A stretch of 64,000 nt of DNA from HGM11525 sp036307445 (GCA_036307445.1 JAXJXP010000006.1:1-64000), one strand, 5' to 3'. Numbered from the stretch's first letter, positions 25,308-34,737 are shown. Numbers and translations: made by a program. The notes: generated by a model not told the origin, from the sequence alone.

Positions 25308-26528
25308 TTATGCAAGTGTAATCTTATGATAAACCTTCTTACCCTTTTTAACAATCATACCATTCTCAGTGAACATATCAGCAGTTACAACTGCGGCAGG
25401 GTCGGTAACTTTGACATCATTTACCGAAAGACCATTCTGCTGCATAAGTCTTCTGCCCTCGCCCTTTGACGGGATAAGCTTAATATCGCAAAGAACGTCC
25501 AAAATCGGCCTTCCTACTGCATCAGCAACAACTGATGACGGCATATTATCAGAAACACCGCCGTTTGCAAAGATTGCCTCAGCAGCCTCCTTGGCCTTTT
25601 TGGCCTCCTCCTCACCGTGAACAAGCTTTGTTACCTCGTATGCAAGACGCTGTTTAGCTTTATTGAGATCCTTACCCTCCCATTTAGCCATTTCTTCAAT
25701 CTCTTCCATCGGCACAAATGTGATAAGCTTTAAGCAGTTAATTACATCATCATCCTGAACATTTACCCAGTACTGATAGAAGTCGTATGGCTTACACTTT
25801 TCCGCATCAAGCCACAAAGCACCCTTTGCAGTCTTGCCCATTTTCTTGCCCTCAGATGTGGTGAGAAGTGTAAAGGTCATACCGTATGCCTGAGTCTGAT
25901 CCTTTCTTCTGCAAAGCTCGATACCGCCTAAGATATTTGACCACTGGTCATCACCGCCAAGCTCGATTTTACAGCCGTACTTGCGGTTAAGCATCAAAAA
26001 GTCGTAGCTCTGCATAAGCATATAATTAAACTCTAAGAATGTAAGTCCCTTTTCAAGTCTTTGCTTATAGCACTCAGCCGTAAGCATCTTATTAACAGAG
26101 AAACAGGAACCTATATCACGCAAAAACTCTACATAGTTAAGGTCCAAAAGCCAATCTGCGTTATTTACCATTATAGCCTTATCATCAGAAAAATCAATAA
26201 GCATTCCAAGCTGCTTTTTAAACTGCTCACAGTTATGCTGGATAATTTCCTTAGTCATCATTTGACGCATATCCGTTCTTCCAGAAGGGTCACCAATCAT
26301 AGCTGTACCCCCGCCGATAAGTGCAATCGGACGGTGTCCGGCATCCTGCATATGCTTCATAACAACCATCTGCAGAAAATGACCTACGTGCAAACTGTCG
26401 GCAGTTGGGTCAAAGCCGATATAGAATGTTACCTTCTCCTTTCCGAGAAGCTCTCTGATTTCTTCTTCATGGGTAGTCTGCGCAATAAGTCCGCGCTCTT
26501 TGAGTATGTCATATACGTTTCTTCCCAT
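25308..26528 (-). CDS. tyrS: Tyrosyl-tRNA synthetase
   Basis: 406 residues from ATG 26528 (AAGGAAC upstream). Charges tRNA-Tyr. Class I catalytic domain with the HIGH-type DSLHVGHFLQM, the KMSKS-type KKMGKTAKG, and a C-terminal S4 RNA-binding domain (about 340-406). An in-frame ATG 48 bases upstream lies in the leader and is unlikely. The leader is only about 55 nt, too short for a T-box. Confidence 0.95.
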   Translation of the reverse strand: MGRNVYDILKERGLIAQTTHEEEIRELLGKEKVTFYIGFDPTADSLHVGHFLQMVVMKHMQDAGHRPIALIGGGTAMIGDPSGRTDMRQMMTKEIIQHNCEQFKKQLGMLIDFSDDKAIMVNNADWLLDLNYVEFLRDIGSCFSVNKMLTAECYKQRLEKGLTFLEFNYMLMQSYDFLMLNRKYGCKIELGGDDQWSNILGGIELCRRKDQTQAYGMTFTLLTTSEGKKMGKTAKGALWLDAEKCKPYDFYQYWVNVQDDDVINCLKLITFVPMEEIEEMAKWEGKDLNKAKQRLAYEVTKLVHGEEEAKKAKEAAEAIFANGGVSDNMPSSVVADAVGRPILDVLCDIKLIPSKGEGRRLMQQNGLSVNDVKVTDPAAVVTADMFTENGMIVKKGKKVYHKITLA

Positions 26529-26589
26529 ACTTCCGTTCCTTTCCGTGCAGTCTGCACAAATATTTCTTGTACTCATTCAACAATTTTTT

Positions 26590-26618
26590 ATTCTATCATA
26601 ATTTCTGCCAAATTGCAA
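26590..26618 (-). promoter_or_regulatory. Promoter of tyrS
   Basis: Minus strand TTGCAA (26613-26618), 17-bp spacer, TAGAAT (26590-26595). Confidence 0.7.
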
Positions 26619-26680
26619 GCACTTATCAACTTTTTGCTTATAAAAATGTGTAATTGGGTAATATTTTTTTAAAAAAAAGC

Positions 26681-26709
26681 TTGACAAAGGAAAATAATAC
26701 TGATATAAT
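26681..26709 (+). promoter_or_regulatory. Promoter of infC-rpmI-rplT
   Basis: TTGACA (26681-26686), 17-bp spacer, TATAAT (26704-26709); start site expected near 26716. Confidence 0.92.
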
Positions 26710-26715
26710 GTAGCA

Positions 26716-26868
26716 GTCAAAACAAGCAGAGCTGTCCGCTCTCACCGTACGACGAAGGTTTTGCGGTAAATAATCATTGCGCATTTTTTTGTGCGGTGTT
26801 TATGTATGCGGATGCTTTGTGCTTCCGTTTTTTTGATGCAAAAAGCATAGCAAAAGGAGTGAACTGTC
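26716..26868 (+). promoter_or_regulatory. Structured leader of infC operon with attenuator (L20-leader-like)
   Basis: About 150 nt untranslated leader. It ends with a terminator-like hairpin (CGGATGC 26809-26815 with GCTTCCG 26821-26827, one mismatch) followed by seven T (26828-26834), just before the infC ribosome site. In Firmicutes ribosomal protein L20 represses this operon through such a leader; the position and attenuator fit that model, although I could not match the conserved fold in detail. Confidence 0.65.
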
Positions 26869-27384
26869 ATAGCTAACAAGGATTTGCAAATCAACAACGA
26901 AATCCGCGAAAAAGAGGTCCGTGTTGTTTCATCTGACGGAGAACAGCTTGGTGTTATGTCCTCAAAGGACGCTGTAGCACTTGCTGAGTCAAAAGGCTTA
27001 GACCTCGTAAACATCGCACCGACGGCTAAACCGCCCGTGTGCAAGATTATGGATTACGGCAAGTACAAGTTCGAGCTTCAAAAGCGCGAGAAGTTGAACC
27101 GTAAGAACCAGAAGGTTGTCAATATCAAAGAGGTACAGCTTTCACCATCTATTGATACTAATGACTTTAACACAAAATGCAATCACGCCAAGAGATTCTT
27201 AAAAAGCGGCGACAAGGTTAAGGTTTGTGTTCGGTTCCGCGGAAGAGAGTTGACACATTCCGAGATTGGCGAGGCACTTCTTAAGAGATTTGCCGAAAGC
27301 TGTCAGGAAGAAGGCTCTGTTGAGCGTCCTGCTAAGCTTGAGGGCAGGAATATGACTATGTTTCTTGCACCTGTAACACAGTAA
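26869..27384 (+). CDS. infC: Translation initiation factor IF-3
   Basis: 171 residues if started at the ATA codon 26869-26871, which sits nine bases after AAGGAG and gives the usual N-terminus (NKDLQINNEIREKEVRV). The only standard alternative nearby, TTG 26884, is 24 bases from the ribosome site. Rare starts (AUU, AUC, AUA) are a known hallmark of infC and allow IF-3 to regulate its own synthesis. Contains both IF-3 domains (GKYKFELQKREK linker). First gene of the infC-rpmI-rplT operon. Confidence 0.93.
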   Translation: MANKDLQINNEIREKEVRVVSSDGEQLGVMSSKDAVALAESKGLDLVNIAPTAKPPVCKIMDYGKYKFELQKREKLNRKNQKVVNIKEVQLSPSIDTNDFNTKCNHAKRFLKSGDKVKVCVRFRGRELTHSEIGEALLKRFAESCQEEGSVERPAKLEGRNMTMFLAPVTQ

Positions 27385-27412
27385 ATTTGAAATTTGGAAG
27401 GAGAGAACAGTT

Positions 27413-27610
27413 ATGCCTAAAATAAAGACACACAGAGGCGCAGCTAAGAGATTTAATCTTACTAAAAAGGGTAAGGTAAAGATGAACAAGGCATTCCGCC
27501 GCCACATCTTGAACAAGAAGTCAACAAAGAGAAAAAGACACCTAAGAAAGCAAGCTTATTGCTCAGCTGCTAATGCTGCAGTAATCAAGAAGCTCATTCC
27601 TTACAAGTAA
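27413..27610 (+). CDS. rpmI: 50S ribosomal protein L35
   Basis: 65 residues, highly basic, with the family start MPKIKTHRGAAKRF and KRKRHLRKQ. ATG with GGAGAG upstream, 28 bp after infC. Confidence 0.97.
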   Translation: MPKIKTHRGAAKRFNLTKKGKVKMNKAFRRHILNKKSTKRKRHLRKQAYCSAANAAVIKKLIPYK

Positions 27611-27633
27611 GATTGAAAGAGAGGTAAATACAA

Positions 27634-27987
27634 ATGGCAAGAGTTAATGGCGCTTTAAATACAAGAAAAAAGCACAAGAAGATTTTGAAGCTTGCTAAAG
27701 GCTTCCGCGGCGGCGAGTCAAAGCTTTTCCGCGTAGCTAATCAGGCTGTTATGCGTTCAATGCAGAACGCTTACATCGGCAGAAAACGCAGAAAGAGAGA
27801 TTTCCGCAGAATGTGGATTGCAAGAATTTCTGCTGCTGCTAAGATGAACGGTATGAACTATTCAACATTTATGAACGGTCTTAAGAAGGCTGGTATCGAG
27901 ATGAACAGAAAGATGCTTTCTGAAATAGCTATCGCAGACCCTGCAGCTTTTACTGCATTGGTTGAAAAGGCTAAGGCTGCAAGATAA
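27634..27987 (+). CDS. rplT: 50S ribosomal protein L20
   Basis: 117 residues. Characteristic KGFRGGESKLFRVANQAVMRS and RKRDFRRMWIARI stretches. Structural 23S-binding protein and probable autogenous repressor of this operon. Last gene, followed by a strong terminator. Confidence 0.97.
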   Translation: MARVNGALNTRKKHKKILKLAKGFRGGESKLFRVANQAVMRSMQNAYIGRKRRKRDFRRMWIARISAAAKMNGMNYSTFMNGLKKAGIEMNRKMLSEIAIADPAAFTALVEKAKAAR

Positions 27988-28010
27988 TTACGCATAAAAA
28001 CAGTAATTTA

Positions 28011-28046
28011 AAAAGGCAGAAACGATTTATTTCGTTTCTGCCTTTT
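28011..28046. terminator. Bidirectional terminator after rplT
   Basis: 15-bp perfect stem (28011-28025 with 28032-28046), six-base loop, A- and T-rich flanks, between convergent rplT and trmFO. Confidence 0.9.
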
Positions 28047-28049
28047 GTC

Positions 28050-28079
28050 GTACGGACCGTCATCCCCAAAGGTCCGTAC
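28050..28079. repeat. Inverted repeat in the rplT-trmFO gap
   Basis: GTACGGACC (28050-28058) and GGTCCGTAC (28071-28079), 9-bp perfect, 12-base loop. GC-richer than its surroundings and without a T-run; may be a fragment of a dispersed intergenic repeat. Confidence 0.4.
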
Positions 28080-28104
28080 AAAATCTTTAACCACGCAATT
28101 TTAT

Positions 28105-29394
28105 TCAGACTTTCTCTTTCAAAATCTCCAAAGACCTCTCTGCTATCATTCTGTATCGGTCAATTTTATTTTTTACTCTTTGGTCAAGTCCCTCTATAAT
28201 ACCGAAATTTGCATTCATCGGCTGAAGCTTTTCTGCTGTTGTTATATAAATCGGCAAAGAGCCTATCGCCGTCTTTATATCAGGCTCAAGCATTTCTTCA
28301 CCATTTAAGAGCCTCGCAAGGTTGTATCCCGCCATAAGTCCTGATGACGCAGACTCAACATAACCCTCGACACCGGTTATTTGTCCTGCAAAAAATACCT
28401 TTGGATGCTTTTTCATCCGATAAAACCTGTCTAAGACCTCAGGCGCGTTTATATAAGTATTGCGGTGCATAACACCGTAGCGAACAAACTCCGCATTCTC
28501 CAAACCGGGTATCATCGAGAAAACCCTCTTTTGCTCGCCCCACTTAAGATTTGTCTGAAAACCGACTAAGTTATATATTGAGCCTGCCATATCGTCCTGG
28601 CGAAGCTGTACAACTGCGTGAGCATCATCCTTGCCCGTTTTGGGATTGACAAGTCCCACCGGCTTTAACGGACCGAAAAGAAGTGTCTCCCTCCCTCTTT
28701 TTGCCATAGTTTCAACCGGCATACATCCCTCAAATACCTTTTGATTTTCAAAGGCTTTCAACGGTGACGTTTCCGCCTCCACCAACGCATCGTAAAATGC
28801 GTCATACTCCTCTTTGGTAAAGGGGCAGTTGATATAATCATCCGTACCTCTGCCGTATCTCGCACCGTAGAAAACACGGTCAAAATCAATGCTTTCCTTG
28901 GTAACTACCGGTGCCGCTGCATCATAAAAATACAGGCTTTCTCCACCGCACAGCTTTTCAATAGTACCGCATAGACCGTCCGACGTTAGCGGACCTGTAG
29001 CTATTATGGTATATTCATCGGTATCTATTTCGGTTACCTCGCCGTACTCGACGGTTATATGCGGATTAGTCTTGATTTCGTCAGTAATTATCTTGGAAAA
29101 GACCTCTCTGTCAACCGCCAGAGCACCGCCTGCAGGAACTCTTGCCTTATCTGCCGCACGCATCGTAATTGAGTCAAAAAGACGCATCTCTTCTTTTAGT
29201 AAACCGCAGGCATTTTCTATTCTGTCCGCCTTCAATGAGTTAGAACAGACAAGCTCTGCAAATCCGTCCATAGAATGAGCAGGCGAATACTTTTGTGGCT
29301 TCATTTCGCACAAAACCACGTCTATTCCGCTCTTTACAAGCTGATGTGCAGCCTCGCACCCAGCAAGACCTGCACCTATAACCCTGACCCTCAT
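28105..29394 (-). CDS. trmFO: Methylenetetrahydrofolate-tRNA uracil-54 methyltransferase TrmFO
   Basis: 429 residues. FAD- and folate-dependent enzyme that forms m5U54 in the tRNA T loop. N-terminal FAD-binding GAGLAGCEAAHQL, then CNEMKP-like LCEMKPQKYSPAHS and SNSLKADRIENACGLLKEEMR, and a C-terminal GVEGYVESASSGLMAG. Overlaps topA by four bases, the common topA-trmFO arrangement of Firmicutes. Confidence 0.96.
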   Translation of the reverse strand: MRVRVIGAGLAGCEAAHQLVKSGIDVVLCEMKPQKYSPAHSMDGFAELVCSNSLKADRIENACGLLKEEMRLFDSITMRAADKARVPAGGALAVDREVFSKIITDEIKTNPHITVEYGEVTEIDTDEYTIIATGPLTSDGLCGTIEKLCGGESLYFYDAAAPVVTKESIDFDRVFYGARYGRGTDDYINCPFTKEEYDAFYDALVEAETSPLKAFENQKVFEGCMPVETMAKRGRETLLFGPLKPVGLVNPKTGKDDAHAVVQLRQDDMAGSIYNLVGFQTNLKWGEQKRVFSMIPGLENAEFVRYGVMHRNTYINAPEVLDRFYRMKKHPKVFFAGQITGVEGYVESASSGLMAGYNLARLLNGEEMLEPDIKTAIGSLPIYITTAEKLQPMNANFGIIEGLDQRVKNKIDRYRMIAERSLEILKEKV

Positions 29395-31475
29395 TTCTTG
29401 GATTTCCTTTCGTACTTACAAGCTTCATTACTGCAATATATTTTTGCACCTCTGCCCTGCTTTTTCATCAAAAGCCCGCCGCATTCAGGGCATTTCTCGT
29501 CCGCAATCGGCATATCCCAAGACATAAAATCACATTTGGGGAATCCCTCACAGCCATAGAACACTCTGCCACGCTTGGAGTTCTTCTCCACTATTTCCTT
29601 ACCGCATTTAGGACATACTGCACCCGTTCCCTTTTTAATGGTCATTGTATTCTTGCACTCAGGATAACCGGGGCAGGCAAGAAACTTGCCGAATTTGCCT
29701 ATCTTATACACCATCTTACGACCGCATTTATCACAGACAACATCCGATTCCTCGTCTTTTATCTTAATTTTCTCAACTGCAGCCTTAGCATTTTCGAGAT
29801 TTTCCGCAAACCCCGGATAAAACTCCTCTAAAACGCCTTTCCATGCTATCTTGCCCTCGGCAACATCATCTAGCTGCTCTTCCATTCCAGCAGTAAACTG
29901 CACGTCTACTATATCTTCAAAATTAGTCTTTAAAAGGTCGGTAGTAACCATACCAAGCTCGGTAGGAATAAGCTGCTTTTTGTTTCTTGCGACATAGCCT
30001 CTTGCGGTAATAGTTGTAATTGTCGGAGCATAGGTACTCGGTCTGCCGATACCCTTTTCCTCCAGCTCACGCACCAATGTGGCCTCCGAAAAACGTGCAG
30101 GCGGCTGTGTGAAATGCTGATTGGCATCTATATCCTTCAATGCAACCTCAGTATTCTCCTCGAGTGCAGGTAGCTTTTTAGCCTTTTCCTCAGCAGTGTC
30201 GCTTCCCTCCTGATAAATTGCCGTAAAGCCCTTGAATTTAAGCTGCATTCCATTTGCTCTGAACTCGTGCCTTCCTGCCATTATTGTAACTGCTGTTGTA
30301 TCAAATACTGCAGGCATCATCTGGCTTGCCACAAAACGTTCCCAAATCAGCTTATACAGCTTGAACTGGTCGTTGGTAAGCTTATCCTTAACCAACTGCG
30401 GTGTGAGCGTTACACTCGTTGGACGGATTGCCTCGTGAGCATCCTGAGCATTGTTCTTTGTTTTGTATTCACGGACTCTTAAGTTCTCTTTGCCGTAATT
30501 CTCTGTAATAAATCCTGCAACCTCTGCCTTTGCATCGGCTGAAATTCTTAAAGAATCGGTACGCATATAGGTAATAAGACCTACAGTGCCGCCAAGTGCA
30601 GAGCCGAGATTTATACCCTCATAAAGTGCCTGTGCCGTCTGCATAGTCTTATATGGTGAAAAGCTTATTTTTCTTGATGCATCCTGCTGCATTGTACTTG
30701 TAGTAAACGGTGCAGGCGGATTTTTAACACTTTCGCCGTGCTTTATTTTAGAAACGATAAATTTTTCTTTCTGTACCTCTTGTATAACCTTATCAGCAAC
30801 CGCACCTTCGGATAGCTCTGTTTCTTTTGAGCCTGTACCATAGTATTTTGCAGTAAAGCTCTTTTTAGATTTACTGTCGGTAAGGTTTGCTTCAACTGTC
30901 CAGTATTCCTTAGGGATAAAGTTCTGGATTTCTTCCTCACGGTCGCAGATAAGTCTTGTAGCAACCGACTGAACTCTTCCCGCAGACAAGCCCTTTTTAA
31001 CCTTTTCCCACAAAATCGGGCTTAACTTATATCCGACAACACGGTCAAGAACGCGTCTTGCCTGCTGTGCGTTTACAAGGTCCATATCAATAGCTCTCGG
31101 ATTTTTGATTGCCTCTTTAACTGCTGTTTTGGTAACCTCGTTAAAGGTTACACGGCACTTTGAAGCAGGGTCAATTGAGAGTGCATTTGCAAGATGCCAG
31201 CTTATAGCTTCTCCCTCACGGTCAGGGTCGGTTGCAAGATATACTTTTGATGCAGCCTTCGCCTCACGCTTAAGCTTGGTGAGCAAATCACCTTTTCCAC
31301 GGATTGTGATGTATTTCGGCTCAAAACCGTCATCAACATCTACACCGAGCTGACTTTTGGGCAGGTCGATGATATGTCCGACAGTTGCCATAACATTATA
31401 ATCACTGCCAAGATATTTTTTGATTGTTCCTGCCTTTGCAGGGGACTCAACTATCAACAGCTTTTTTGCCGCCAT
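29391..31475 (-). CDS. topA: DNA topoisomerase I
   Basis: 694 residues. Relaxes negative supercoils. TOPRIM domain at the N-terminus (LLIVESPAKAGTIKKYL), catalytic tyrosine in GLITYMRTDSLRIS, and three C-terminal four-cysteine zinc units (CDKC...CPGYPEC, CPKC...CEGFPKC, CPEC...CSNEAC). ATG start. 34 bp after dprA. Confidence 0.97.
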   Translation of the reverse strand: MAAKKLLIVESPAKAGTIKKYLGSDYNVMATVGHIIDLPKSQLGVDVDDGFEPKYITIRGKGDLLTKLKREAKAASKVYLATDPDREGEAISWHLANALSIDPASKCRVTFNEVTKTAVKEAIKNPRAIDMDLVNAQQARRVLDRVVGYKLSPILWEKVKKGLSAGRVQSVATRLICDREEEIQNFIPKEYWTVEANLTDSKSKKSFTAKYYGTGSKETELSEGAVADKVIQEVQKEKFIVSKIKHGESVKNPPAPFTTSTMQQDASRKISFSPYKTMQTAQALYEGINLGSALGGTVGLITYMRTDSLRISADAKAEVAGFITENYGKENLRVREYKTKNNAQDAHEAIRPTSVTLTPQLVKDKLTNDQFKLYKLIWERFVASQMMPAVFDTTAVTIMAGRHEFRANGMQLKFKGFTAIYQEGSDTAEEKAKKLPALEENTEVALKDIDANQHFTQPPARFSEATLVRELEEKGIGRPSTYAPTITTITARGYVARNKKQLIPTELGMVTTDLLKTNFEDIVDVQFTAGMEEQLDDVAEGKIAWKGVLEEFYPGFAENLENAKAAVEKIKIKDEESDVVCDKCGRKMVYKIGKFGKFLACPGYPECKNTMTIKKGTGAVCPKCGKEIVEKNSKRGRVFYGCEGFPKCDFMSWDMPIADEKCPECGGLLMKKQGRGAKIYCSNEACKYERKSKK

Positions 31476-31509
31476 ATTTTTCTCTCCATTTCGTATATAT
31501 CAATTACTA

Positions 31510-32637
31510 TTATACATTGTATTTATATTGACTACCTGCAAGCTTTATTATATAACCTTCAATCTCAAGCATCGGCAAAATTCCGTTAAGCTCAGGTATT
31601 GTAAGGTTGCTGCGAGCCGCAAGCTCCTCTATGTGCATATCCTTTTCCTTAAGTAGTACTATTATTTTCTTTTCCGCAGCGCTCATACCATCAAATTCGT
31701 CCGACATATCCTCGGCAGGTTCACTCTTTGGTACAAAACCAATCTCAGGTGCAGTAAGCTTTTTTGCACGGACAGGAAATGCGTTCAATATATCCTCACC
31801 GCAGGTTACTGCACTTGCTCCCTCTTTGATTAGATTATTAGTACCAACCGAATTTTTGGCAAATATACTGCCCGGTACAGCAAACAAAACCTTGCCCATA
31901 TCACGCGCAAGTCTGGTAGTAATAAGCGTTCCGCTCCTTTGGGGTGCTTCAACTGCAAGTATACCATCGGAAAGTGCGCTCACAATTCTGTTTCTCGCCG
32001 GAAAATGCTGTGGAAGCGGCGGAGCATACGGCGGGTACTCGCTTATTGCACAGCCATTCTTTATAATATCGTTCATTAAACTCTGATTTTCAGGCGGATA
32101 TGCTTCGTCCAAGCCCCTGCCCATAACTGCAATCACAGACGCACCAACCCTTAGGGCTGATTTAAGGGCAAAGCTATCAATGCCCGCTGCCATCCCGCTT
32201 ATAATAGTAACGCCTTTCTCCGCAAGCTCTCTGCTTATTCTTTCGGTGGCAGTCTGTCCGTATTCAGTATTACGGCGAGTGCCGACCACAGCAATACCCA
32301 AAATACTGTCCCAATCAGGCACAGTACCCATTGTATAAATAACCTGCAAGGGCATACTAATCTCCGTCAACACCTTCGGAAACTTTTCATCATCAACTGT
32401 AAGGATATCAATTCCAATCTCTTCGCAGTCCTTAATTATTTTAGTTGCTCCGTCAAGACCTTTGTCGCACAGCTTCGCTGCAACTGCCTTGCTCATTTCA
32501 GCAACCGTCATATAATCTTCCATTTTCGCATCATATACCGCCTCAATGCTACCAAAGCATTCCTCAAGCTGCATAGCACGCCATGTTGCACCTGCGGTTT
32601 TTGATGCAAGCCATATCCTAAGTAATCTTTTATCCAT
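31510..32637 (-). CDS. dprA: DNA-processing protein DprA
   Basis: 375 residues. Loads RecA onto incoming single-stranded DNA in transformation. Rossmann-like core with VGTRRNTEYGQTATERISRELAEKGVTIISGMAAGID-type motifs, and a C-terminal winged-helix-like region (KDMHIEELAARSNLTIPELNGILPMLEIEGYI). Start at ATG 32637 with AGAAGGA seven bases upstream; a TTG directly before it is less likely. First gene of dprA-topA-trmFO. comFC at 34822 is another competence-type gene in the window. Confidence 0.94.
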   Translation of the reverse strand: MDKRLLRIWLASKTAGATWRAMQLEECFGSIEAVYDAKMEDYMTVAEMSKAVAAKLCDKGLDGATKIIKDCEEIGIDILTVDDEKFPKVLTEISMPLQVIYTMGTVPDWDSILGIAVVGTRRNTEYGQTATERISRELAEKGVTIISGMAAGIDSFALKSALRVGASVIAVMGRGLDEAYPPENQSLMNDIIKNGCAISEYPPYAPPLPQHFPARNRIVSALSDGILAVEAPQRSGTLITTRLARDMGKVLFAVPGSIFAKNSVGTNNLIKEGASAVTCGEDILNAFPVRAKKLTAPEIGFVPKSEPAEDMSDEFDGMSAAEKKIIVLLKEKDMHIEELAARSNLTIPELNGILPMLEIEGYIIKLAGSQYKYNV

Positions 32638-32709
32638 CAATTTTTCCTTCTATATATAATCATACTATAATAGACTACTACAGTTTTATTCTTTTGTCAA
32701 ATATTTTAA

Positions 32710-33036
32710 TTAAAATACAACCTGTACCAACACCATATACAAAACTGTTCCTGCTGAAATAGATAAAAGCAGGTTCCTTTTCCAAAGATGTAATGCAGTT
32801 ATTACTGCAATTGAAATAAGCTCAGGAAGTCCGTGAGTACCGGAGAGAAGCTCAGTATCCTTAAAGCAGTATACAGCAAGCATCGCAAGTGCTGAGGTAG
32901 GCAATACCTTCCCGAGATATTTTACAAACTGCGGTGTTTTTCTTCCGCCGGAAAATACTGCAAACGGCAGAAATCTTGTGAGCATAGTGCCTGCCACCAC
33001 CATCAGAATGGTTATTATTTTTTCTGTCAAAGACAT
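32710..33036 (-). CDS. azlD: AzlD-family branched-chain amino acid exporter subunit
   Basis: 108 residues, three to four helices (LMVVAGTMLTRFLPFAVF near the start). Small partner of AzlC. The start is ATG 33034-33036, which overlaps the azlC stop (TAATG), so coupling is likely; the frame is open further upstream inside azlC without a ribosome site. Confidence 0.87.
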   Translation of the reverse strand: MSLTEKIITILMVVAGTMLTRFLPFAVFSGGRKTPQFVKYLGKVLPTSALAMLAVYCFKDTELLSGTHGLPELISIAVITALHLWKRNLLLSISAGTVLYMVLVQVVF

Positions 33037-33731
33037 TACTGCCCACCTCTTTTTACAAACATTCTTACCGCCATACAAACAAGTATTACCGCCATAGATG
33101 GCACGATAAAGCTCTCCGAGCCGAAAACAGCAAGGCAAGCCACCGTAGATAAAATACCTATTGCCGCACTTATATAATCCTTCTCTTTCATAATCTGTTC
33201 CAGAAACAGAACATACAAAAGTGCCGTCATAACAAACTCCAGCCCCTCAAGATTAAAGCTTATCACAGAGCCGATAATTCCGCCCATAGTAGCACCAAAT
33301 ACCCAATAGAAGTGATTTAGTAACGTTACAAAGAACATAAAAAGTCCTCTATCTATACCCTCTGGTATATTGGCAGTCAGGTTGATGGAAAAGGATTCAT
33401 CGCACATACCGAAAATAAGATATGGCTTGAGCTTACCCGTTCCCCTATATTTATCCAGCATCGAAATCCCGTAGAAAAGATGACGCGCATTGACAAGAAG
33501 TGTCAACAAAAATGCACCTATTGGGTCAAACCCGCCCATAAGCAGATTAACAGCTACAAATTCCATTGAGCCGGCAAAGATAAACAGACTCATAAAAAGC
33601 GGATAGAGCGCCGGGAAACCCGACGCATTCATATAAATTCCATATGCCGTTCCGAGAAACAGGAATCCTGTCATAATCGGTATTGTGTACGGAAAGGCAG
33701 CCAAAAATGCACTGCGGTATTTCTTTTGCAT
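33036..33731 (-). CDS. azlC: AzlC-family branched-chain amino acid exporter
   Basis: 231 residues from ATG 33731 (GGAGG upstream; a start at 33755 would overlap cysK). Membrane protein with the AzlC pattern (AFPYTIPIMTGFLFLGTAYGIYM, AGSMEFVAVNLL, LVNARHLFYGISML). With AzlD it exports branched-chain or related amino acids. Lies 16 bp after cysK in a cysK-azlC-azlD operon, so the substrate might be linked to sulfur amino acids, but this is only inferred from position. Confidence 0.88.
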   Translation of the reverse strand: MQKKYRSAFLAAFPYTIPIMTGFLFLGTAYGIYMNASGFPALYPLFMSLFIFAGSMEFVAVNLLMGGFDPIGAFLLTLLVNARHLFYGISMLDKYRGTGKLKPYLIFGMCDESFSINLTANIPEGIDRGLFMFFVTLLNHFYWVFGATMGGIIGSVISFNLEGLEFVMTALLYVLFLEQIMKEKDYISAAIGILSTVACLAVFGSESFIVPSMAVILVCMAVRMFVKRGGQ

Positions 33732-33747
33732 ATTGCCCTTCCTCCGA

Positions 33748-34674
33748 TTATTCAAAAAGAGGTGTAGAAAAATATCTCTCAGCTGTGTCGGGAAGAACAG
33801 TCACTACCCTTTTGCCCTTGCCGAGCTTTTTTGCAAGGCGGATTGCAGCAGCAACATTTGTGCCGCTCGATATTCCGCACATTATTCCCTCTTTTGATGC
33901 AAGCTCCTTTGAAGTATGTATTGCTTCATCATCCTTTATGATACATATATCGTCATATATACCAACATTCAATATTTCGGGTATTAACCCGTCGCCTATT
34001 CCCATCTGAACGTGTGTTCCTATCGAGCCGCCCGAAAGGATTGCGGCGTTTTCAGGCTCCACCGCCCATATTTCCATATCAGGATTATGTGCCTTTAATA
34101 CCTCACCTATTCCCGTTATTGTGCCGCCTGTACCAATCCCTGAGCAAAAACCGTGTATCGGGCCTCCCACCTGCTCCAAAATTTCCTTTGCCGTCTGTTC
34201 TCTTTGAGCAGCGGTATTAGCAGGGTTTTCAAACTGCTGTGGCACGAATACATTTATGTCCTCTCTCTGCATCTTAAGTGCCGTCTGCAAACATTCCTCA
34301 ATGCACGCACCGATATTCCCCGAATCGTGAATTAAAATCACCTCTGCACCGTAATGCTCAACTAATTTTCTTCTTTCCTCGCTGACCGAATCGGGCATTA
34401 TAATCTTTGTTTTGTAGCCTCTTACAGCTCCTACAAGTGCAAGACCTATTCCCTGATTACCGCTTGTCGGCTCGACAATTACAGTATCCTTAGTGATAAG
34501 TCCCTGCTTTTCAGCCTCAAGAATCATATTGTATGCGGTACGGGTTTTGATAGAGCCGCCCACGTTAAGTCCCTCAAATTTTACAAGTATCTCTGCACTC
34601 TCAGGATCGCCGAGTCGAGAAAGTCTTATCATCGGAGTATTGCCAAGTGCTTCGAGAATATTATTATAAACCAT
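33748..34674 (-). CDS. cysK: Cysteine synthase (O-acetylserine sulfhydrylase family)
   Basis: 308 residues. Fold-type II PLP enzyme making cysteine from O-acetylserine and sulfide. PLP lysine in NVGGSIKTR (about K43), substrate loop TSGNQG where most CysK proteins have TSGNTG, and GTGGTITGIGEVLK phosphate loop. ATG start. Promoter at 34708-34737. The substituted loop could mean a different acceptor, but the rest is typical. Confidence 0.88.
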   Translation of the reverse strand: MVYNNILEALGNTPMIRLSRLGDPESAEILVKFEGLNVGGSIKTRTAYNMILEAEKQGLITKDTVIVEPTSGNQGIGLALVGAVRGYKTKIIMPDSVSEERRKLVEHYGAEVILIHDSGNIGACIEECLQTALKMQREDINVFVPQQFENPANTAAQREQTAKEILEQVGGPIHGFCSGIGTGGTITGIGEVLKAHNPDMEIWAVEPENAAILSGGSIGTHVQMGIGDGLIPEILNVGIYDDICIIKDDEAIHTSKELASKEGIMCGISSGTNVAAAIRLAKKLGKGKRVVTVLPDTAERYFSTPLFE

Positions 34675-34707
34675 AAAATTACAGTCCTTTCAAGTTCATA
34701 CTATTTC

Positions 34708-34737
34708 ATTATATCACAGTTATCCTTATTTTGCCAA
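34708..34737 (-). promoter_or_regulatory. Promoter of cysK-azlCD
   Basis: Minus strand TTGGCA (34732-34737), 18-bp spacer, TATAAT (34708-34713). Confidence 0.72.

Noticed and set aside
26529..26600. T-box leader before tyrS
   Set aside because: The leader from the predicted start site is about 55 nt and lacks the T-box sequence and terminator/antiterminator.
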